Below are positions 23,728 through 32,671 of a stretch of 36,994 nucleotides of DNA, one piece after another (the stretch's first letter is position 1; each line of letters begins with the position of its first letter). The position numbers and the translations under genes are program-made. The notes below the pieces were generated by a model. That model saw only the letters and a program-made list of their open reading frames with translations. It did no database searches and was not told the DNA's origin. The stretch is from Pseudonocardia kujensis (GTDB taxonomy: Bacteria > Actinomycetota > Actinomycetes > Mycobacteriales > Pseudonocardiaceae): assembly GCF_021283305.1 (NCBI RefSeq), contig NZ_JAJSOK010000073.1:1-36994 (forward strand). The letters are read 5' to 3'.

Positions 23728-24849
23728 ATGCAGAGGAAGTCCCTTCTCGTTCTGCTGGCCGCCGCGTCTGCGGTGATCCTCGCCGCGTGTGGTGGGGGTG
23801 GCGGCGGTTCGGCCGCCTCGGCTCCGGTCGACCAGGCCGGTGTCCAACGCGCCGCCGATCTGGTCCAGGGGGCGTCGGTCCGACCCAGCGACCTGAACGT
23901 CACCGAGCCGATCGGCAAGCCGGTGCCGCCGGGGAAGGTCGTCGACTTCGTCAGCTGTCCGGCAGCGGACTGCAACGTGATAGCCGGCATGCTCAAGGTG
24001 CACACCGACAAGCTCGGCTGGACGCTCAACGTGCTGACGACCGACGGCAGCCCCGGCTCACAACAGCAGGCGTTCGCCCAGATCGTCCGAGACCGGGCCG
24101 ACGGCGCCATCTACATCGGCATCGATCGGGGCGTGTACGAACGCTACCTGCCGGAGCTGCAGGCCAACGGCACGTGGATGGTCAGCGTGTGCTCGACCAA
24201 CCCGCAGGGTAACGGTATCGACTTCGCCATCTGTACCCCCGACCAGCAGCGCGAGACCGGCCGGCTGATGGCGGCCTCGGTGATCTCGCACAGCGGTGGC
24301 CGAGCGAACGCCGTCTACGTCAACGTACCGGCGTTCGACAACCTCTCGAAGCTGCAGGACGAGTTCCTCGCGTCGATGAAGGAGCTGTGCCCCGCCTGTC
24401 CGACGGCGTCCCAGGATGTGCCCATCACAGCGCTCGGCAACGGCGTGCCGCAGCTCGTCGTCGGCTACCTGCGCGCACACCCCGACGTGGACTATGTGGT
24501 GCTGGCCATCGACAGTCTCGCCTCCGGTCTTCCCGCGGCCCTGAAGGCGGCCGGCCTGGACCACGTCGAGATCGTCGGCCAAGGCGGCGGTGACACCACG
24601 TGGCAGTACATCAAGACCGGCGAGCAGTTGGCGTCGGTCCCGTGGCCGTACGTCGAGACCTACCTCGCGGGGTTGGACTCGATCGTCCGGCACGTGACCG
24701 GAGTGCAGGCGGCGCCGTCGCAGCTTCCGCGGTTCTGGATCGTCACGAAGAACAACGTCGCCGAGACCGACCTGAAGGTCGACGGCATCACCCCGGTGGT
24801 CATCGGTGCCGACGCGAAGTTCGCCCAGCTGTGGGGCGCGTCGAGCTGA
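23728..24849 (+). CDS. ABC importer substrate-binding lipoprotein (periplasmic-binding-protein type I)
   Basis: A 373-residue lipoprotein: signal peptide with lipobox LAAC (modified Cys21) followed by a six-glycine spacer. The mature part follows the ribose/galactose-binding fold (IVRDRADGAIYIGIDRG, then VPQLVVGYLRAHPDVDYVV and AALKAAGLDHVEIVGQGGG). It also has several extra cysteines (for example VSCPAADCNV, ELCPACPT) that could form disulfides. It delivers cargo to the permease just upstream, 27 bp away. It ends the plus-strand operon that starts with the Baeyer-Villiger monooxygenase. Confidence 0.88.
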   Translation: MQRKSLLVLLAAASAVILAACGGGGGGSAASAPVDQAGVQRAADLVQGASVRPSDLNVTEPIGKPVPPGKVVDFVSCPAADCNVIAGMLKVHTDKLGWTLNVLTTDGSPGSQQQAFAQIVRDRADGAIYIGIDRGVYERYLPELQANGTWMVSVCSTNPQGNGIDFAICTPDQQRETGRLMAASVISHSGGRANAVYVNVPAFDNLSKLQDEFLASMKELCPACPTASQDVPITALGNGVPQLVVGYLRAHPDVDYVVLAIDSLASGLPAALKAAGLDHVEIVGQGGGDTTWQYIKTGEQLASVPWPYVETYLAGLDSIVRHVTGVQAAPSQLPRFWIVTKNNVAETDLKVDGITPVVIGADAKFAQLWGASS

Positions 24850-24920
24850 CGACCGGGCGGTCGCTGAACGTGAGCAGGGCCCCGGGCTGGTGGAGGCGGC
24901 GACATTCCGCCGGCGCCCTG
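24850..24920. terminator. Hairpins between convergent operons
   Basis: CGACCG-GG-CGGTCG (24850-24863) directly follows the lipoprotein stop. A second, nested fold is possible with CAGGGC (24875-24880) against GCCCTG (24915-24920) outside GGCGG (24895-24899) against CCGCC (24907-24911). Lying between convergent genes, they could end transcription from both sides. There are no T-tracts. Confidence 0.45.
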
Positions 24921-24954
24921 GGTCCCGCTCCGTCTCGGCCGCTCATGTCGGTCG

Positions 24955-25671
24955 TCAGGGTTCCTCGCGCGGACGCAGGGCCGGCCCGAGCACTCTGGTC
25001 AGCGTCGTCTCCAGGTGGGAGACGTCCTCCTGCAGTAACCGCAGTGCAGCCCACGGACCTGCCTCGACCTCCCGGCCGGCACACCGACGGACGCCTCCCA
25101 TCAGCATGTCCAGCAGCACGTCGGCGATCTGCTCGGGATCGTCGTCGCTGTACGGGCGGTACCACCAGATGACCCAGTTGGCCGCGCCGATCATGCCGAG
25201 CGCCACTGTGCGGGCGGGGAGTGGGCGGAGTCTGCCGGCGGCGATCCCGTCCTCGACCATCTCGGTGAGCAGCTGGAGGATCCGGTGGCGAGCCTGTCTG
25301 TTCGCCGCGGTGATCTCGGCCTGGAGGCTCAGCTCGTTCCGGTCGAGGAGGCGGATGCGGGCGGCGTTGCGGGCGTTGTGGACGATGATCTCGCGAAGTG
25401 CGGTCTCGAGTCGTTGGTCGGCGGGCAGGTCCGTCCGCGCGCCGGTGTCCTCGAGGATCCGCACCCACCGAGCCACGATGTCTCGGGTGAGCTCGACGAG
25501 GAGCTCGTCCTTGCTCCGCACGTAGTGATAGAGCGCCGGTCTGCTGATGCCCATCGCGTCGGCCACGTCCTGCAACGTCGTCGCCGCGAAGCCGCGCTCC
25601 GCGAACAGCTGGGCGGCCGTGTCGAGCAGTTCCTTGGAGATGAGCCGTCGACGGCTGGTGCTGTTGGGCAT
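24955..25671 (-). CDS. TetR-family transcriptional regulator
   Basis: This 238-residue repressor-type protein has the TetR helix-turn-helix near its N-terminus: LDTAAQLFAERGFAATTLQDVADAMGISR-type sequence, then ALYHYVRSKDELL (roughly residues 11-55). A helical ligand-binding domain with ANWVIWWYRPYSDDDP follows, a pattern common in TetR proteins that control fatty-acid or steroid catabolism in actinobacteria. The ATG at 25671 was chosen to give the usual short N-terminal arm; in-frame starts upstream add unrelated sequence. It is divergent from the NTF2-like/acyl-CoA ligase pair and probably controls it, itself, or both. Confidence 0.88.
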   Translation of the reverse strand: MPNSTSRRRLISKELLDTAAQLFAERGFAATTLQDVADAMGISRPALYHYVRSKDELLVELTRDIVARWVRILEDTGARTDLPADQRLETALREIIVHNARNAARIRLLDRNELSLQAEITAANRQARHRILQLLTEMVEDGIAAGRLRPLPARTVALGMIGAANWVIWWYRPYSDDDPEQIADVLLDMLMGGVRRCAGREVEAGPWAALRLLQEDVSHLETTLTRVLGPALRPREEP

Positions 25672-25965
25672 GTGACATGGCTCCATCGGCAGGTCCGGTG
25701 CAGCAGATCGCAGCACAGTTGCCATCCGTTGGCCAGCTCGACCGTCGGACACACGTGCCCTTCGGCGGAGGATGCGTCGGTGTCCGGATTTCGACGGGCA
25801 GGTCGGGCGGGAGTCGGCGCCCGTGGCACTCCTGCCGGTTCGTCACCGAGCGGCCAAGTCCGGATGAGCAGGATGCGCATTTTCGCGGAGCCAGGTTGCC
25901 GAGTCAGAGCTGCCTTGGTGTCGTCCCGTTCGCAGGAACCGAGAGTCTCAGCGTCGAGGAGCACA
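25672..25965. promoter_or_regulatory. Divergent intergenic region, TetR and NTF2-like genes
   Basis: The 294 bp should contain promoters in both directions and the TetR operator. The only inverted repeat I noted is CGGACAC (25746-25752) with GTGTCCG (25780-25786), a perfect 7-bp match but 27 bases apart, wide for a TetR operator. No coding frame in it matches a family. Confidence 0.35.
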
Positions 25966-26433
25966 GTGTCCGGTCTTCACGTCACCCGCGAGTTCGATGT
26001 GCCTCTGAGCAGCGAGGCGTCTGCGCGACAGGACGTCGTCGACGCCTTCTTCGCCGACCTCGTCGATGGGCGGGTCGATCGATGCCTCGAGATATGCACG
26101 CCTGATGTGGACATGGAGTTGCCGTTCCAGGCGCCCGGCCTGACCCGTCGGTGCCGGGGAGTCGGGGAGCTGCGGGAGCTCCTCGAGTGGGCGGTCGACT
26201 TCTTCGATCCCTTCCGCATCGCCCGGGGACAGGTCTGGGAACTGGTGCCCGACGGCCTCGCCGTCCAGTACCGGAGTGACTGCGTTGCCCGCGCGACGAG
26301 GCGGACGTACCAGAACACGTACCTGGGACTCTTCTGGATCTCGGAAGGTCGGATCGCCCGATGGCTCGAATACTGCGACCCGCTCGCGACTCTGGTCGCG
26401 GTCGGTGGGGACAAGGGGAGCGCGAAGGGGTGA
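25966..26433 (+). CDS. NTF2/SnoaL-like protein, first ligase-linked copy
   Basis: A 155-residue NTF2-like fold protein: VVDAFFADLVDGRVDRCLEICTPDVDMELPFQAPG-type sequence, with YLGLFWISEGRIARWLEYCDP near the C-terminus. It is clearly homologous to the protein at 33535 (shared PDVDMELPFQAPG/LKMEVPWQAPG and WxEYxxP segments). GAGGAG precedes the GTG start. Six bases separate its stop from an acyl-CoA ligase, so they form a pair. The reaction is unknown; family members act as isomerases, dehydratases or hydrolases on small ring compounds. Confidence 0.8.
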   Translation: MSGLHVTREFDVPLSSEASARQDVVDAFFADLVDGRVDRCLEICTPDVDMELPFQAPGLTRRCRGVGELRELLEWAVDFFDPFRIARGQVWELVPDGLAVQYRSDCVARATRRTYQNTYLGLFWISEGRIARWLEYCDPLATLVAVGGDKGSAKG

Positions 26434-26439
26434 GCGGGG

Positions 26440-28095
26440 GTGCCACGAGTGGATGGACACGACGACGCTGTGGAGAACCTCATGCACACGTTCCCGCCCG
26501 CCGAACCGCGCGGAGTGGCCGTCCGGGACCGAATCCGTGACCTGCCGAACTCACCTCGGAGCTCCGCCAGCCTGGCCGACCCGATCTGGGCGTTCGCCCG
26601 CTGCCTGCCCGATCGGACGGCCCTGATCGACCCCGCGGAAAGCCTCACCTGGGCTGCGTTCGCCGACCGTTGCCGCGCGATGGCGCGCGGGCTGAACCGC
26701 CTCGGGGTCGGGCGGGGCGACGTGGTCGCCGTGGCGGACCGGTTGTGCGTGGACTACGTCTGCCTCTACTACGCGACCGCCCACATCGGTGCCGTCCTCG
26801 TCCCGCTGAACATCAGCCTTCCCGCCGCGGGCGTGGGTCTGCAGGTGCGACGGACCCGGCCCATGCTGATCGCGTGCGCTGCCGAGTTCCGGCCGCTACT
26901 CGACGACGTCGCGGTTCCGGTGGCCGTGAGCTCGGTCCAGCGAACCTGGGGACGCTCGCTCTGCCAGAACGACGACGGACTGCCCTCGGGGGGCGGTGAT
27001 CTCGACGACCCGCACTTGATCATCTTCACCAGCGGAACCACGGGAGTACCCAAGGCGGCGGTCCTGAGTCAGCGGGGGACGCAGGCCGACGCGTACGCGG
27101 GGGCGCTGGCGGCGGGCCTGCGCGCCACCGACCGATTGTATGCCTACCAGCCGCCTTACCACACCGGGACCTGGTCGATCATGCGCCAGTACGTGCTGGT
27201 CGGGGCCTCGATGGTGCTGGCTCCCTCCTTCGACCCGCAACGCGCGATCGAGGCCTTCCAGCGCCATCGATGCACATGCCTGTTCGCCGTCCCGCTCGTC
27301 CTGCAGGACATCGTCGACGCGCCGGCCTTCGCGCAGGCCGACCTCTCGAGCCTGCGTCATGTCGTGTTCGCGAGCTACGACGCGACCGCCGTGGTGGGGC
27401 CCGCGCTGAAGCGGATCCGCACGCAGGGGGCGGCGCGGCTCACGGCCGAGCACATCTACGGGCTCACCGAGAACAGCGCCTTCATCTCCACTGCGCGCGC
27501 CGAGGACTGCGAGCACGACCTGGGGACGGTCGGGACCCCGGTGCCCGGCGTGACGGTCACCATCCGGGCCCCGGACGGGGCCGAGCTACCGCGAGGTGAG
27601 ACGGGGGAGATCTGTGTGCGTTCGCAGAGCGTCATGATGGGCTACCTCGACGACGAAGCGGCGACCGCCACCGCGTTCGAGGGCGGCTGGTTGCACACCG
27701 GCGACCTCGGCACCATCGGGTCGGACGGCATGCTCCGGATCATCGGCCGGCTCAAGGAGATGATCAGGACCGCGGGGGTGAACGTCTACCCGCGCGAGAT
27801 CGCCGCGACGCTCGCCGAGCACCCGGCCGTGCGTGACTGCGCAGTCTTCGGTGTCCGCGACGACCGCTACGACGAGCGGGTGGTCGCCGCCGTGACACCG
27901 CGGGACGGGCACGCGGTGACGGAGGCCGAGATCACGACGTGGTTGAGGCTGCGGCTCGCCGGCTACCAGACCCCCCGCCAAGTGCTCGTCCTCGCGGAAC
28001 TCCCGAAGACCCCGGCCGGGAAGACGGCCACGACGAGACTGATCGAACTCGCCGAGGGTGCGCACGCGCGCCGGGTCACGGACACCACAGCGTGA
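26440..28095 (+). CDS. AMP-dependent acyl-CoA synthetase/ligase (copy 1)
   Basis: A 551-residue adenylate-forming enzyme that activates a carboxylic acid to its CoA ester through an acyl-adenylate. The ATP-binding loop FTSGTTGVPKAAV is near residues 194-206. YGLTENS, GWLHTGDLG and GRLKEMIRTAGVNVYPREI follow in order, and the C-terminal catalytic lysine is in PKTPAGKTATTRL (about 523-535). The start could be GTG 26440 or ATG 26482, which has GGAG at ideal spacing; the longer form is listed. It is closely related to the ligase at 33984. The substrate is not determined; neighbouring oxygenase and thiolase-like genes suggest a catabolic acid. Confidence 0.9.
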   Translation: MPRVDGHDDAVENLMHTFPPAEPRGVAVRDRIRDLPNSPRSSASLADPIWAFARCLPDRTALIDPAESLTWAAFADRCRAMARGLNRLGVGRGDVVAVADRLCVDYVCLYYATAHIGAVLVPLNISLPAAGVGLQVRRTRPMLIACAAEFRPLLDDVAVPVAVSSVQRTWGRSLCQNDDGLPSGGGDLDDPHLIIFTSGTTGVPKAAVLSQRGTQADAYAGALAAGLRATDRLYAYQPPYHTGTWSIMRQYVLVGASMVLAPSFDPQRAIEAFQRHRCTCLFAVPLVLQDIVDAPAFAQADLSSLRHVVFASYDATAVVGPALKRIRTQGAARLTAEHIYGLTENSAFISTARAEDCEHDLGTVGTPVPGVTVTIRAPDGAELPRGETGEICVRSQSVMMGYLDDEAATATAFEGGWLHTGDLGTIGSDGMLRIIGRLKEMIRTAGVNVYPREIAATLAEHPAVRDCAVFGVRDDRYDERVVAAVTPRDGHAVTEAEITTWLRLRLAGYQTPRQVLVLAELPKTPAGKTATTRLIELAEGAHARRVTDTTA

Positions 28096-28105
28096 GCGCG
28101 AAGCG

Positions 28106-28138
28106 GGAGGACAGTCCGGCCGTCGGGACCCGACCTCC
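28106..28138. terminator. Bidirectional hairpin between ligase and Lrp-type regulator
   Basis: GTCGGG-A-CCCGAC (28122-28134) sits within an outer GGAGG (28106-28110)/CCTCC (28134-28138) pairing that shares one base with it. It fills the short gap between two convergent genes, where a two-way terminator is expected. Confidence 0.45.
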
Positions 28139-28633
28139 TCAGGGGATGCGGGCAGCGCGGGCGAGATGGCACCGCAGCAGGGGATCGAGTCGGCGGGGGA
28201 CCACCTCCCGCATCACGATGGCCGTGTCGGTACGGACGACGCCCGGAATCGCCAGGATCGCCGACGCGACACGGTACAGATCGCTCGTGTCCTGGGCCAC
28301 CACGTGCGCCAGGAGGTCCGGCCGCCCGCTCAGCCCCTGGACCTCCATGACCTCGGCGATCTCCGCGAGGTGTCCGGCCACGGCGTCGAGCTGCTGCTGC
28401 ACCACCTCGATCGAGACGAAGGCACGCAGCGGGTAGCCGAGATGACTCGGGTCGAGGCCACCGCCGAGCGGCCCCAGGCCCGTCAGCCGGTCGAGCCGCG
28501 CGAGATGCGCCTGAACCGTGTTCCGCGACAACCCGAGTCGTTGCGCCAGGGCGAGGACCGTCGCCCGAGGGTCCGTCTCCAGCTCCAGCAGCAGGCGGGC
28601 ATCGATGGCCGACAACAGCTTGTCCGCCGCCAT
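28139..28633 (-). CDS. Lrp/AsnC-family transcriptional regulator
   Basis: The 164-residue protein has an N-terminal helix-turn-helix: LSAIDARLLLELETDPRATV, then LAQRLGLSRNTVQAHLARLD (about residues 7-48). A ligand-sensing RAM domain follows (LRAFVSIEVVQQQLDAVAGHL, then LSGRPDLLAHVVAQDTSDLY). Such proteins sense small metabolites, often amino acids. GAGGGAG precedes the ATG at 28633; an upstream in-frame start lacks support. It is divergent from the branched-chain-type importer at 28766, which is its most likely target. Confidence 0.88.
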   Translation of the reverse strand: MAADKLLSAIDARLLLELETDPRATVLALAQRLGLSRNTVQAHLARLDRLTGLGPLGGGLDPSHLGYPLRAFVSIEVVQQQLDAVAGHLAEIAEVMEVQGLSGRPDLLAHVVAQDTSDLYRVASAILAIPGVVRTDTAIVMREVVPRRLDPLLRCHLARAARIP

Positions 28634-28765
28634 GGCACTCCCTCGTCGCTCGTCCGGGCCGACCTGCACGGCTCTGGTCCGGCTTCGTGACGCTACCAAG
28701 CGGCGACCCGACGCCGGGCCGCCGTCCAGTTCGTCCCTGTTCAGCGTCGATCACAGGAGACCATC

Positions 28766-29971
28766 ATGACTCCGACCTCAGCCCGGCACCGACTGACCCG
28801 CATCGCACTCGCCGCGGGTCTCGCCGTCACGCTCTCCGCCTGCTCGACCGGCGCCTCAGGCGGCGGCGCCGACGCCACTGGAGTCACCGCGGACACGATC
28901 GCGCTGGGTACCTCCCTGCCGCTCTCGGGTCCGGCCGGAACCGTGTGCCGACCGGTGAACGACGCAGCCGCGGCGTGGTTCAAGCACGTCAACGACACCG
29001 GCGGAATCCACGGACGCAAGATCGAACTCACCGTCCTCGACGACCAGTACCTCGCCCCGCAGGCCCTGACCAACGCCCGCGAGCTGGTCCGCAAGCCCGT
29101 GCTCGCGATCTTCGGCGGGTGCGGCACCATCCAGCCGCCGGCGATTCAGAGTGTCGCCGAGCCGGCGGGCGTGCCGTTCCTGTTTCCGACGGCGAGCGTG
29201 CCCGACCTGTCCTCGGCCTCGAACGCGTTCCTCGCGCTGCCGTCCTACGACCAGCAGATGAACGCCCTGACCGACTACTCCATGCAGACCTTCGGGCCTG
29301 GTTCGGTCTACATCCTCGCGCAGCAGCTGCCGGGCGTCGACGACATCACCGCCGCGGTCACCCGGGCCGCCACCGCGCACGGGGCGCAGGTCCTCGGCAC
29401 GGACATCACCACCGCCGGGCAGGCCGACTTCGCCCCGGCGATTCTGAAGATCAAGCAGGCTGCGCCGGACTACCTGGTCGTCATCCAAGGAACCGACGGT
29501 GCGCGGGTGCTCGACGGCATCGCCAAACAGGGTGCGTTGCCGAAGAAGAAGATCCTGGGCTTCTCGGCCATCCTCACCCAGGGCGTCCTCGAGACCTCCA
29601 AGGCGCTGCCGCCCGGCATGCTGGTGGCGGCGTCGGGTGTCGACACCCCGAACAGCCCCGGGATGAAGACCTGCCGCGACGTGATGGACCAGGTCGCGCC
29701 CACCCTCGCGGAGGACATCAACGCCACCTTCGCTTGCGCGGCAGCCCAGGCCATGACCAGCGCGCTCGACGCCGCGGGTCCGCAGCCGACGCGACAAGCG
29801 CTGACGGACGCGTTGCTGTCCTGGAAGGACTTCCCGGCCTCGCCCGCCTTCCGGCCGATGACCTTTACCGCCGACCAGCGCGTCGGGCAGCGCGAGATCT
29901 TCGGGGTGACCGTCTCCGACGGATCCCTCGACAAGCTCGCCACGATCGCGCTGCCGGGCTCGGGGAGCTGA
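28766..29971 (+). CDS. Branched-chain-type ABC importer substrate-binding lipoprotein (LivK-like)
   Basis: A 401-residue lipoprotein with signal peptide and lipobox LSAC (Cys26). The mature part follows the Leu/Ile/Val-binding fold: IALGTSLPLSGPAG, then GGIHGRKIELTVLDDQY and LTNARELV (roughly residues 45-115). In actinobacteria many members bind aromatic acids, steroids or other carboxylates instead of amino acids. CAGGAG lies upstream of the ATG. It opens an operon with LivH, fused LivM-LivG and LivF proteins and then acid-activating enzymes, so a carboxylate cargo is plausible. Confidence 0.9.
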   Translation: MTPTSARHRLTRIALAAGLAVTLSACSTGASGGGADATGVTADTIALGTSLPLSGPAGTVCRPVNDAAAAWFKHVNDTGGIHGRKIELTVLDDQYLAPQALTNARELVRKPVLAIFGGCGTIQPPAIQSVAEPAGVPFLFPTASVPDLSSASNAFLALPSYDQQMNALTDYSMQTFGPGSVYILAQQLPGVDDITAAVTRAATAHGAQVLGTDITTAGQADFAPAILKIKQAAPDYLVVIQGTDGARVLDGIAKQGALPKKKILGFSAILTQGVLETSKALPPGMLVAASGVDTPNSPGMKTCRDVMDQVAPTLAEDINATFACAAAQAMTSALDAAGPQPTRQALTDALLSWKDFPASPAFRPMTFTADQRVGQREIFGVTVSDGSLDKLATIALPGSGS

Positions 29972-29973
29972 CG

Positions 29974-30849
29974 ATGGAGCTCCTGCTCGGCGGACTGATC
30001 AGCGGGCTCGTCAGCGGGCTGCTGTACAGCCTGCTCGGGTTCGCCACGATCATTCTCTACAAGTGCACCGGTGTCGCGAACTTCGCGGTCGGCGTGCTGG
30101 CCACGGTGGCCGTCTTCGCGGCGTACCGCACGATCGATCTCGTCGGGTTCCGCGTCGCGATCGTCCTCGCACTCGTCGCCGCAGCGCTCCTCGGCGCCGC
30201 CGTGTATGCGATCGCGATCCGGCCACGGTCCGACGCCGGCCACCTCAACCTGACGATCCGAACCTTCGGAATCCTGCTCGTCGTGCTCGCGGTCCTCAAC
30301 GCCACCTGGGCGAACGGCCAACCCTTCACGTTCCCGTCGATCTTCTCGACGTCGAACGCTCTGACACTGGGCGGGGTGGCCATCGCCTGGAACACCATCG
30401 GGGCGCTCTGCGTCGGTCTGGTGCTCGTCGCGATCTTCCTGGTCGTGTTCCGCTCCACCGGCGTGGGGCTCCTGTTCATCGCGACGGCGAGCGATCCGGA
30501 GGTCGCCCGGATCCTTGGTGTGCGGACGGGCCGGCTGGCGTTGCTCGCGTGGGCCATGTCGAGCGTCGTCGCAGCGTGCGTCGGCCTGCTCGTCGCCCCA
30601 ACCTCGCTGTTGTCCTCGGACATGCTCGACCCTTACCTGTTGATCGGTTTCAGCGCCGCCGCGGTCGGGGGGCTGTCCAGCCTCTACGGCGTCTTCGTCG
30701 CGGGTCTGGTCATCGGGGTCGTGGGGAACGTGTCCTCGTTGTACCTCACGCCCGACGTCGGCACGATGATCGTCTTCGCCGTCCTCCTCGCGACCCTGTC
30801 GGTCAGACCATGGGGTCTGTTCGGTCGCGCCTCGATCCAGCGCCTCTAG
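29974..30849 (+). CDS. Branched-chain-type ABC permease (LivH-like)
   Basis: A 291-residue membrane protein with about eight hydrophobic segments. Typical LivH features are GLISGLVSGLLYSLLGFATIILYKCTGV-type sequence at the start, the coupling region IATASDPEVARILGVRTGRL (about residues 168-187), and AAAVGGLSSLYGVFVAGLVIG. The ATG follows the lipoprotein's stop by two bases, so they are coupled. It forms the channel with the LivM part of the next protein. Confidence 0.9.
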   Translation: MELLLGGLISGLVSGLLYSLLGFATIILYKCTGVANFAVGVLATVAVFAAYRTIDLVGFRVAIVLALVAAALLGAAVYAIAIRPRSDAGHLNLTIRTFGILLVVLAVLNATWANGQPFTFPSIFSTSNALTLGGVAIAWNTIGALCVGLVLVAIFLVVFRSTGVGLLFIATASDPEVARILGVRTGRLALLAWAMSSVVAACVGLLVAPTSLLSSDMLDPYLLIGFSAAAVGGLSSLYGVFVAGLVIGVVGNVSSLYLTPDVGTMIVFAVLLATLSVRPWGLFGRASIQRL

Positions 30850-30868
30850 CGGAAGGTGTGTTCCAACA

Positions 30869-32671
30869 ATGTTCACGAGCAGAGCACGGAGCATCCGACT
30901 CACGCCGATCCTGGTGACGTTCGGACTGCTCGCCTTGGTCCCCGTCGTCCTGCCGTCGACCGCGACCGCGGCCGTGACCCTGGGGCTCGTCTACGCCATC
31001 GCCGCAGTAGGCATCGACATCTTCTCCGGCTACGGCGGCCAACTCACCTTCGGCAACTTCGGGTTCGTGGCCGTCGGCGCCTACACGAGCGCCGTCCTCG
31101 CCACCGACCATGGCTGGAACGTCTGGCTCACCCTGCCCGTCGCGATCCTCGTCCCAGCTCTGCTGGGCCTGCTGCTGTCACTACCTGCGGTCAAGGTGGC
31201 CGACCTCGGCACCGCGCTGATCACGTTCTTCTTCGCCTATCTCGTCCATCAGCTCCTGAGCGGTCGGACGTTCGCGTGGCTGACCCATTCCGCCGACGGC
31301 ATCCGCGTGGAGACCGCCGAGATCTTCGGCACGGATCTCAGCGACCCGGTCACCCTGTTCTACGTCGCCGGCGGCTCCTTGCTCGTGGTGTGTGTCCTGT
31401 CGTGGCGCTACGCCACCAGCCGGGCGGGGATCGCCCTGCGCGTGATCAAGCGGAGCCCCGTCGTCGCGCAGGCGAACGGCGTGACGGTGAACAGAGCGCG
31501 GCGGGCGGCGCTGACCTACTCGGCAGCCACCGCCGGTCTCGCCGGGTTCCTCTACGCCCAGGCCGCCGGCTACCTCGCCCCGGAGAGCTTCGGAACGCTG
31601 ATGTCGGTCAACCTCATGGCGATGGCGGTCCTCGGCGGACTCGGGTCGATCCTCGGCCCCGTCCTCGGGTGCCTGTTCTATGCGGTGGTCAACCAGTCGA
31701 CACTCGGCGACGCCGGCCTGCTCAGCGCAACCTTCCCGGTTGCCATCCTGCTTGCGCTCATCCTGTTCCCCGAAGGCGTCTACGGGTTCGCGGAACGCCT
31801 CGTCGGGTGGCTCGGACCCGTCAAACGAGAGGGCGGTCGGGCGGTCGTGGCCGCCACGGAGGGTCCTCCGCCCGAGCCCGCGAGCGACGACGACGACCAC
31901 GCTCACCCAGGAGAGCTCGTCGTCGAGGACGTCTCGGTGGCGTTCGGAGGCGTCAAGGCGGTCTCCGATGTCTTCCTGCGTGCGGCGCCGGGGGAGATCC
32001 TCGGCATCATCGGTCCGAACGGCGCGGGGAAGACGACGCTGCTGAACTGCATCTCCGGCGTGCAGCCGCACTCCGGTCGGATCCTGCTGGACGGCCGGCT
32101 GCTCAGCGGGCAGGACGCCCGCGCGATCCGGCGAGCCGGCCTGACCCGGACCTTCCAGCATCCTTCGCTGATCGGCGACCTGACCGTCGTGGAGAACGTG
32201 AGCGTCGGGGCAAGCTCAGGCGTGTCCGCAGGGAGCCTGGGCGGGCTTCTGCCCACCCGCGCCTCCCGCCGCGACGCGCAGGTCTCCCGCCGCAGAGCGA
32301 ACGCTGCGCTGGATCTTCTCGGCTTTCCCCAGTCCCGCCGCACGGTACTCGCGGCGGAGCTTCCCCTGGCGGAGCAGAAGACGGTGGACGTGGCCCGTGC
32401 CATCGCGAGTCGACCGGCAGTGATCTTGCTCGATGAGCCCACAGCCGGTCTCGACGAGACGGAGATGCACGCGATGGCGACCGCGTTGCGCTCCGTGCGC
32501 GACTCCGGGGTCACGATCGTCGTCGTCGCCCACCACATCGAGTTCCTCCGCGGCATTGTCGACCGGCTCGTCGTGCTCGAGTTCGGCCGCACTCTCGCGG
32601 AGGGGCCGCCGGACGAGGTCCTGCGCCACGAACGCGTCGTCGAGACCTACATCGGAGCCTCACGTGCCTGA
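30869..32671 (+). CDS. Fused LivM permease and LivG ATPase
   Basis: This 600-residue polypeptide joins two importer components. Residues 1-310 are a LivM-type permease (GYGGQLTFGNFGFVAVGAYT near 54-73; RVIKRSPVVAQANGV coupling loop near 191-205; LGGLGSILGPVLG). Residues 350-600 are a LivG-type ATPase with Walker A GPNGAGKT (382-389) and Walker B VILLDEPTAGLD. The linker (about 318-349) is acidic and has two histidines (SDDDDHAHPGE). The signature region reads LPLAEQK in place of the common LSGGQ; LivG proteins vary here. Such fusions occur in actinobacteria. The GTG of the LivF gene lies within its last codons, so the ATPases are coupled. Confidence 0.9.
   Translation: MFTSRARSIRLTPILVTFGLLALVPVVLPSTATAAVTLGLVYAIAAVGIDIFSGYGGQLTFGNFGFVAVGAYTSAVLATDHGWNVWLTLPVAILVPALLGLLLSLPAVKVADLGTALITFFFAYLVHQLLSGRTFAWLTHSADGIRVETAEIFGTDLSDPVTLFYVAGGSLLVVCVLSWRYATSRAGIALRVIKRSPVVAQANGVTVNRARRAALTYSAATAGLAGFLYAQAAGYLAPESFGTLMSVNLMAMAVLGGLGSILGPVLGCLFYAVVNQSTLGDAGLLSATFPVAILLALILFPEGVYGFAERLVGWLGPVKREGGRAVVAATEGPPPEPASDDDDHAHPGELVVEDVSVAFGGVKAVSDVFLRAAPGEILGIIGPNGAGKTTLLNCISGVQPHSGRILLDGRLLSGQDARAIRRAGLTRTFQHPSLIGDLTVVENVSVGASSGVSAGSLGGLLPTRASRRDAQVSRRRANAALDLLGFPQSRRTVLAAELPLAEQKTVDVARAIASRPAVILLDEPTAGLDETEMHAMATALRSVRDSGVTIVVVAHHIEFLRGIVDRLVVLEFGRTLAEGPPDEVLRHERVVETYIGASRA

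Noticed and set aside
23782..23820. GC-rich run encoding six consecutive glycines
   Set aside because: It is an ordinary flexible spacer after the lipobox of a lipoprotein, not a repeat element.
25285..25965. Plus-strand extension upstream of the first ligase-linked NTF2-like gene
   Set aside because: It overlaps the TetR gene in antisense and has no family match; the GTG at 25966 with GAGGAG is sufficient.
29470..30903. Minus-strand frame of 477 codons opposite the LivK/LivH genes
   Set aside because: The composition is highly charged (Asp/Arg/Glu/Gly) with no domain; it is a shadow of membrane-protein codons.
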